Of a stretch of DNA of 64,000 nucleotides, positions 58,401 to 64,000 are shown in pieces. Position 1 is the first letter of the stretch, and every line of letters begins with the position of its first letter. The notes below the pieces were generated by a model. It saw only the letters and a list, made by a program, of their open reading frames with translations, was not told the DNA's origin and did no database searches. Source of the stretch: Fasciola hepatica (lineage: Eukaryota; Platyhelminthes; Trematoda; Plagiorchiida; Fasciolidae). Position numbers and translations under genes: made by a program. The stretch covers positions 1,984,001-2,048,000 of the forward strand of contig CANUEZ040000014.1 in NCBI GenBank assembly GCA_948099385.1, written 5' to 3'.

Positions 58401-60672
58401 ACCCGCTCGGTTTCGTCTCACCAAGGCTGATACCCGGAAAGATCTTGCTGCAGCGGCTGTGCCGTAAGAAAGTTGATTGGGACCAGGCACTGGACCGAAG
58501 GGACCGGTTGGGCTGGGAAGAATTTTTGAACACCTTGAAGAAATTAGGGAACATAAGAATCCCACGATGTTTGACTCCTGGCCATACGATACGGACTGGA
58601 GAACCACATGCCTTTTCCGATGCATCCGAAGTCGGTTATGGAGCTGTGGTGTACGGACGATGGTGCGCAGGAGATGGACAATATACCACGAGGACCTGTT
58701 CGCCAAAGCCCGCGTTGCCCCACTGAAGTCGGTCTCAATCCCACGCCTTGAACTCAGCGCAGCCGTGTTGGCAGTCAGGGTGGTGCAAGCTGTGAAGAGA
58801 TATTTCGATCTCCACATTTGGTCGGTGGGCTTCTGGACGGATTCAACGATAGTACTTTACTACATTAACAACGTACGGAGCCGGTTTAGTACTTTCATTG
58901 CCAACCGGCTCACGATTATTCACGATGAATCGGCCACGCACCAGTGGAGTCATGTCAGGTCTGGCGATAATCCGGCCGACCTGTGCTCCCGAGGTGCGAA
59001 CAACTTCAGGCAACTGGACACGTGGACGAGAGGACCAAACTTCCTGCAATTGCCCAAACAGGACTGGCCCGTGTTCGAATTAAAACCCCCTACGGAATTG
59101 GAACTGGAGATCAAAGGCGTAGTGATAGCAACCAACGTCGTCGAAGCGTCGTCCATTCTATCGCGACTGGTCAGGTTTTCTTCCTGGATGAAGACGCTTC
59201 GTTCGCTAGTTTGGTTAATCAGGTTCAAGAGAAATTTACTAGTCATGAAAGGGCTACGGCCCTCAGGTCGGATACCGGTCGGCCCGATAGGTCCCGATGA
59301 GCTACAAGCGGCAGAGTACGATATTTTCAGAATGATACAACGCGAGGCTTTCGCCCAAGAACTCAAGAGGGCGGAAGAAGTGGGGCCGACCAATGAAGAC
59401 ATGCCATCTCCAAGAGGCGAGCTGAAGCGTTTAAACCCCAAACTCATCAACGGACTGCTGCGGGTGGATGGTAGGCTGACAAACGCCCACCTGAACTTCG
59501 ACACAAAGTATCCTATACTGCTGCCTGCGAGACAACCTGTAGTAGAGCTAATGATTCAACACGTCCACGCCATGGAGGGACATGCCGGGGAAAGTCACGT
59601 GACGAGCGTCATCCGAAAGCGTCTTTGGTTGTTGAGAGGACGAGAGACTGTAAAACGCGTAATCCGACGGTGTGTGCAATGCAGGAGACGCAATGCCACA
59701 GCAGGCAAACAACTCATGGCCCCACTACCAGAATGCAGGGTGACTACGGGCTGGTGGCCGTTCAGTGACACCGGGTTGGACTATTTCGGGCCCTTGTGGA
59801 TCAAGTGCGGGAAAAGATTAGAAAAGCGATACGGATGTATCATGACGTGCATGAAATCACGTGCGGTACACCTAGAAGTCGCACATTCGATAACGACCGA
59901 TTCGTTTCTCCGGGCCTTGCAGAGATTTATCAACCGAAGAGGCGTACCGGCCGATATATACTCAGATAATGGATCGAACTTTGTGGGCGCTCAACGGGAA
60001 TTGCTGCGTTGGCACAAGAACATAAGCAGGGACGAACTGCAGAATCGAACCGTGGCCTGCGGCATACGATGGCATTTCAACCCCCCACAGGCCAGCCACC
60101 GAGGCGGCATATGGGAACGCATGATCCGGTCCGCCAGACGGATATTGCTGTCAATCATGGAGCAGCAGCCGCCCGACGACGAGACGCTGAACACCGTCAT
60201 GACTGAGGTGGAGCGAATCATGAACAACCGCCCCCTGGTTCCAGTATTGAACGGCGACCCCACCCACCTGGCGCTCACCCCGAACGACTTATTGACGTTA
60301 AGGTCGAACGATGGTTTCCAAGGGCCGGTAAACCTTCGTGAGAGCTACCTCCACGGGTGGAAGCAAGCGAAATATCTGGCCAAGGTCTTCTGGAGGCGAT
60401 GGCTACGGGAGTACCTACCGGCTTTGCAGACTCGACAGAAGTGGCTGGCCAAAACAAGACCATTCAAAGTTGGGGACGTGGTTATGATCGCCGACGAACG
60501 CGCACATTTCAGCGCTTGGTCTTTGGGAGTAGTTACGGAAACCATCAAAAGCACTGACGAAATGATAAGAACGGTGAAGGTGAAGACAGCTAACGGAGTG
60601 CTAATTCGTGACATACGCAGTATTAACCTACTCGAGAGCGAAGACGGAGGAGCTGATAACCCTGAGGCCTAG
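55471..60672 (+). pseudogene. BEL/Pao gag-pol polyprotein, broken at three sites
   Basis: An ATG at 55,471 opens a 29-codon frame (MQNAKKRIETLKSG...) ending TGA at 55,558. The main frame is open from 55,526 without an early ATG, so the gag start is probably separated by an indel near 55,550. The main frame holds a coiled-coil-like Glu/Arg/Leu stretch, a DUF1759-like gag (VELTVFDGRAEQYCKFVKQF), CCHC knuckles near 56,522-56,660, protease FVDSGSDTTLV (GAT at 56,870) and RT with YVDD at 58,084-58,095. TAG at 58,166-58,168 interrupts RT. RNase H starts HAFSDASEVGYGAVVY and the frame shifts near 58,650-58,656. Integrase has an H-H-C-C finger (H-MEGHAGE...CVQC) and D, D, E near 59,779, 59,965 and 60,115. 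The frame ends at 60,672. Confidence 0.93.
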
Positions 60673-61373
60673 TAAACCTTTTTCACACCAGTAATCGAGG
60701 TGGATAAAGAAACACCATATATACCACACAATCTCCGTCAAACACGTTAAGGTGCTCGCGGTCCTTTCGTTGACATTACAGAAGGTTCTTTCCGATATGT
60801 GGTGATGAGTGCGATTCCATTATACATCCCGATACATACACGCAGGCACGACGCACTCTACATCCCGTAAACCCATCATACATGTGAAAGTGTTCTTTGT
60901 TTGCCTTTTGTTGACGCTACCGAATGCCCCTTGCATATGTGGAAGTAGCGGAGCTCAGGTCACACACACATGCTACAATAACTCGTTTTCTTGCCACCCG
61001 GTCTTTTGTTGACATTGCAGAAAGTCCTCCTTTGACGTGTAGTCATACTTGTGATTTCATTGTAACCCCGGCACACACACACACGCACACACACACACAC
61101 ACTCAAGCACGTACATCCAGGACCGGACGGCCCCTTACGAGGACAACGTCTATGTGACCATTCACGCCCGCCATCGGTCATTTGGTCTTGTGGAAGATGT
61201 AGACTAGCCTCACGTCTATGTAGCCACTGGGTTAGGTGCGACCAGTAATAGAACGTCGACGACGAGCATTAGACGCGCGCACTGACAGCAGGGCCTAGGC
61301 AGGTAGGAAGAATCAGTGCCTTTATACCGAACCTTTGACTTTGCTAAGGATCCAGGAGGATTTTGGTGGGCGG
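60673..61373 (+). other. BEL/Pao 3' non-coding region with degenerate tandem repeat
   Basis: Three imperfect copies of a unit containing TTGTTGACATTGCAGAA-like words start near 60,768, 60,908 and 61,007. Each is followed by ATGTGG/GTGTAG and a CA-rich stretch. The last merges into a CA microsatellite (61,072-61,102). No coding frame of note. The region ends with a purine-rich GGATCCAGGAGG and GTGGGCGG just before the 3' LTR. Confidence 0.7.
61072..61102. repeat. (CA)n microsatellite
   Basis: About 31 bp of CA repeat with one CG interruption, inside the BEL/Pao 3' region. Confidence 0.9.
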
Positions 61374-61752
61374 TGTAACAGCCGGTCGTGGAAAATCCCC
61401 CTTTTTCCCTCGCGAATCAGTGTTTTTTCCCAACATCACTCATTTCCATACACTATTGACTTGTCTTTACGAACTGGTTGTTTTTCTGGACCAATTGTTG
61501 TTTGTTCGCGCCCAGAGCGCTATTTTGGCACATCCTTGCTCAGGACCTGCGTGACGCACGTGCTGTCTGCTCACACGCTGCTATTCGGTTTCTCGTTGTT
61601 GAGTCTTTGTGATCGTATTATTGAGGTTTGTATATTGTTTATGTCATTGTTTATTTTAATAATCTAGTATCGTAGAATTATCACGGATAATCGCCTTCTG
61701 ATTTCGGGATCCGTTGCGAATTTGGCTACGCATTGCTCAAACGTTCGTAACA
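61374..61752 (+). repeat. BEL/Pao 3' LTR
   Basis: 379-bp partner of 55,061-55,439, followed by target copy GGGGT. Confidence 0.96.
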
Positions 61753-61757
61753 GGGGT

Positions 61758-62611
61758 ATACTGCCACCCAACATAGGTCTACTGCTTTCTTAAAAGCCTT
61801 CACGGTTGTGGTATTTATGATCTCTTCCGGGAGCTTGTTCCAATAAGGTACCACTCCATTTGAGAAGTACTTCGCCCTAATTTGGAGCCTCGAATGCTTC
61901 CTTTGTAATCTAAGGCTATACCCTCTTGTGCCTCTCTCGGGGATCAGAGAGAAAAGGTCTTCTCGTCTTATTACCGACAGTCCCTTTATTACCTTGAAGG
62001 TTTCTATCAAGTCCCCGCGAACGCGCAGCCTTTCCATCAAGAACAGATCTAGGGCACGGGGACGCTCTGTGTAGCTAAACCCCCTTGCCCGGCCACCATT
62101 CTAATGGCTAGCCCTTGCCCTTTCACCAGACAGTCTAAATCTTTCTGGTAGTACGGTGCCCGGGCCAGTACTCCGTATGCAGCCTAACTATAGCCTGATA
62201 TATGGAAACGAAAATCTCCGGATCTCTACACGACATAATGTATCTAACTCGAAAGAGTTCTCTCCTGGTCGTATTGGCTGCTGAGGTGCACTCCTTTGAC
62301 GGCTTAAAGCTGTTGTCCATTATAACCCCTAAGTCTTTGACCTGCGAGACAACTTGCAACGAACCCACACCATTCCCACTAGCCCCTGTATTTGTGGTCA
62401 AGCATTGACACTTGGTGAGGTTTAGTGGAAGATCCCATTTGCGTGCCCAATTTTGTACTGCTCACACGTCAAGTTCTATATCTACTCCAGCTATCCTGAA
62501 GTCATCGGCAAACATAAAGGTGGGGTGTGTAAGCCCATGTGCTAGATCATTGATGAAGATGAGGAAGAGCAGAGGGCCGAGCACCGAGCCCTGGGGCACC
62601 CCACTTGTTAC
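61758..62611 (-). mobile_element. CR1-like LINE (RT to C-terminus), split by two BEL-type LTR insertions
   Basis: The minus frames read SGVPQGSVLGPLLFLIFINDL and FMFADDFRIAG (catalytic box), then an in-frame TGA near 62,460. Next come WARKWDLPLN, VVSQVKDLGVIMDNSFKPS and a frameshift near 62,150 (LHTEYWPGH), then MERLRVRGDLIETFKV, LRLQRKHSRLQIRAKYF and WNKLPEEIINTTTVKAFK. The right end stops exactly where a BEL-type LTR fragment begins (62,612). The left end continues beyond the BEL/Pao element at 55,055. Confidence 0.8.
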
Positions 62612-62799
62612 TGTAACAACCGGTCGTAAAAAATCCCCCTTCAACCCTCGCGATCCAGTGTTTTCCTAACATCACTCATTTGCCTACACCATTGACTTGT
62701 CTCTACGAACTGGCTGTTTCTATGGACCAATTGTTGTTTGTTCGTGCCCAGAGCGCTACTTTGACACATCCTTGTTCAGGACCTGCGTGACGCACGTGA
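62612..62799 (+). repeat. Truncated BEL/Pao-type LTR, older subfamily
   Basis: Starts TGTAACAACCGGTCGT and follows the 379-bp LTRs for 188 bp, with roughly one difference in twelve bases. It stops at GACGCACGTG, after which a plus-strand LINE begins. Either a solo LTR later cut by a LINE insertion, or a broken element end. Confidence 0.85.
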
Positions 62800-64000
62800 C
62801 GTACCACATGCCAGTTTGATTTCTTCAATCTACTGACCACGGCAGCCGACGACGGAAAATCTATGATTATCATCTACCTCGATATGACCAAGGCATTTGA
62901 CCGAGTTCCTCACTCCCGGTTGTTAACAAAACTCCGGGCCTACGGTATCCATGACCCGCTTTTATCATGGATCACTTCCTACCTGTCGGATCGAACCCAG
63001 GTTGTATATGCTAATGGTCATCTATCGCAACCGACGCCTGTCACTAGTGGAGTCATACAAGGAAGTGTACTTGGTCCGCTATTTTTCTTACTCTATATTA
63101 ACGACATTTTCTCGATTGTGCAACACGGCACACCTTTCCTGTTCGCCGACGACATCAAAATCGTTTATGAGTTCCGCCATCAAGATTTGAGTACAGCGCT
63201 GTCTGAAATAGGTAATGATCTTGAGAAACTTGATCGATGGTGCACTTCATGGCAGATGTGCTTCTCGACATCCAAAAGTTTCTACACAACCTACAGATGT
63301 CAAGTCCCCCTCGGAACTCTGTCACTGAACCAAGTACCCATCGCCCCAAGCTCATCAGTAAAGGATCTTGGGCTTCGATACACTAACAATCTACAATTCT
63401 CGGAACATGTCTCATTTCAGACGGCCAGGGCCAGACAGATAATAGGACTAGCCCTCAGATCATTCAAAATGAAACATAGTATTCTTCTTACATACCAATC
63501 CCATGCTAGACCCCACCTCGAATATTGCCCTATAATCTTCTCCGGAATATCTAAATCTGATAGAATACGCCTGGAGAAAGTTCAGCGCACCTTCACCAAG
63601 AAGCTCATAGGATACTCTTCTCCACTGAGCTATAAAGAGCGATGCACTCTATTAAAACTTGACCCCGTATGGCTTAGACATGTCAGGCTTAATTTGTGTT
63701 TTCTATATAGACTTATTCATCGCTGTGCGTTCACCTCTACCAACTCCGTACAATTTTCACTACCCTCATCTTATCCTCTGCGCCACAGAGACTTCAGTCT
63801 GACCATCCCACAGTCCAGGCTGGCAATAAGATCCAACTTCTTTCTCATTAAATATTCAAAGCTTTGGAATAAGCTACCCCTGACCATTCGCAAATGTACG
63901 TCAATAACCCAGTTTAGCCATGCCCTTAAATCACAACTTACCGTTAGTCATATGATATCTTTGACTAACGCCAGCATATCTGAGGATCGAGCCTATGAAG
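62800..64000 (+). mobile_element. CR1/Jockey-like LINE RT, open frame to window edge
   Basis: One uninterrupted plus frame of about 400 codons, with no start codon at the left junction and no stop before base 64,000. Motifs in order: IIIYLDMTKAFDRVPHSRLL (motif A), SYLSDRTQVVYANG, TSGVIQGSVLGPLFFLLYI, FLFADDIKIVYEF (catalytic box), LDRWCTSWQM, VKDLGLRYTNNLQFSEH, ARPHLEYCPIIFSG, RLEKVQRTFTKKL and SKLWNKLPL near the end. The endonuclease and RT fingers are missing, as in a 5'-truncated insertion. The intact remainder suggests it is younger than most LINE pieces here. Confidence 0.9.

Larger units (their letters stand above)
55061..61752 (+). mobile_element. BEL/Pao-type LTR retrotransposon, full-length, recent
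   Basis: A 6,692-bp element with 379-bp LTRs that differ at one base in my comparison, flanked by a perfect 5-bp duplication GGGGT (55,056-55,060 and 61,753-61,757). Domain order is gag, CCHC knuckles, aspartic protease, RT, RNase H and integrase, with BEL/Pao-specific features (DSGSD protease, long Pao-type RT, C-terminal DUF5641-like end). It sits inside a minus-strand CR1-like LINE. No canonical primer-binding site was recognised after the left LTR. About 700 bp of non-coding DNA follows pol. The frame is broken at three places. Confidence 0.96.

Noticed and set aside
60773..61000. Short frames between BEL pol and LTR as an accessory gene
   Set aside because: They are short, low-complexity, and fall in degenerate tandem repeats and a CA run.
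49362..61752. Reading the LTR elements as integrated viruses with an envelope gene
   Set aside because: Neither element has a third frame or envelope-like protein after integrase; both fit plain LTR retrotransposons.

Overview
The window looks like nuclear DNA of a flatworm, most likely a digenean trematode. This is inferred from a host gene that mixes very short introns (33-39 nt) with introns of several kb filled by RTE-like, CR1/Jockey-like, Penelope-like, Ty3/Gypsy and BEL/Pao retroelements. The species cannot be named from sequence alone. All family assignments come from motif recognition, not from a database search.

The one host gene I can support is on the minus strand, from about 46.4 kb down through base 1. 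Thirteen exons (plus one tentative) have GT...AG borders, mostly agreeing codon phases, and a translation that follows Integrator complex subunit 2 (INTS2) from its N-terminal third to past its middle. The 3' exons lie to the left of the window, and the first exon(s) were not found. The exons sit in islands (1-5.2 kb, 13.2 kb, 17.8-18.2 kb, 35.3-37.6 kb, 45.4-46.4 kb) separated by repeat-filled introns.

The most striking structure is a large inverted duplication. Bases 31,565-35,207 (plus) match 40,985-45,617 (minus) at very high identity. The copied block starts inside an INTS2 exon, runs over its splice donor and intron, and ends at the 3' tail of an RTE-like element. The left arm lacks two blocks (about 580 and 416 bp), each bounded by 3-4 bp of microhomology. 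At least three INTS2 exons lie in the 5.8-kb loop, so the pre-mRNA could fold into a hairpin with kb-long arms.

From 46.8 kb to the end the window is almost all transposable elements. There is a decayed intronless fragment resembling EFTUD2 (U5 snRNP GTPase) at 47.7-48.3 kb. A complete but disrupted Gypsy-type element (49,362-54,025) has 199-bp LTRs. A complete but disrupted BEL/Pao element (55,061-61,752) has 379-bp LTRs and a perfect 5-bp target duplication, and sits inside a CR1-like LINE. A truncated older BEL-type LTR (62,612-62,799) lies in the same LINE. A second LINE frame stays open from 62,800 to the right edge.

Four RTE-like copies (A-D) share the same two reading-frame breaks. 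A Penelope-like element with reverse transcriptase and GIY-YIG endonuclease motifs is nested in copy A. Other intronic DNA holds decayed LINE pieces, tRNA-like SINE candidates, a second dispersed repeat pair, microsatellites, and long stretches in which I recognise nothing.
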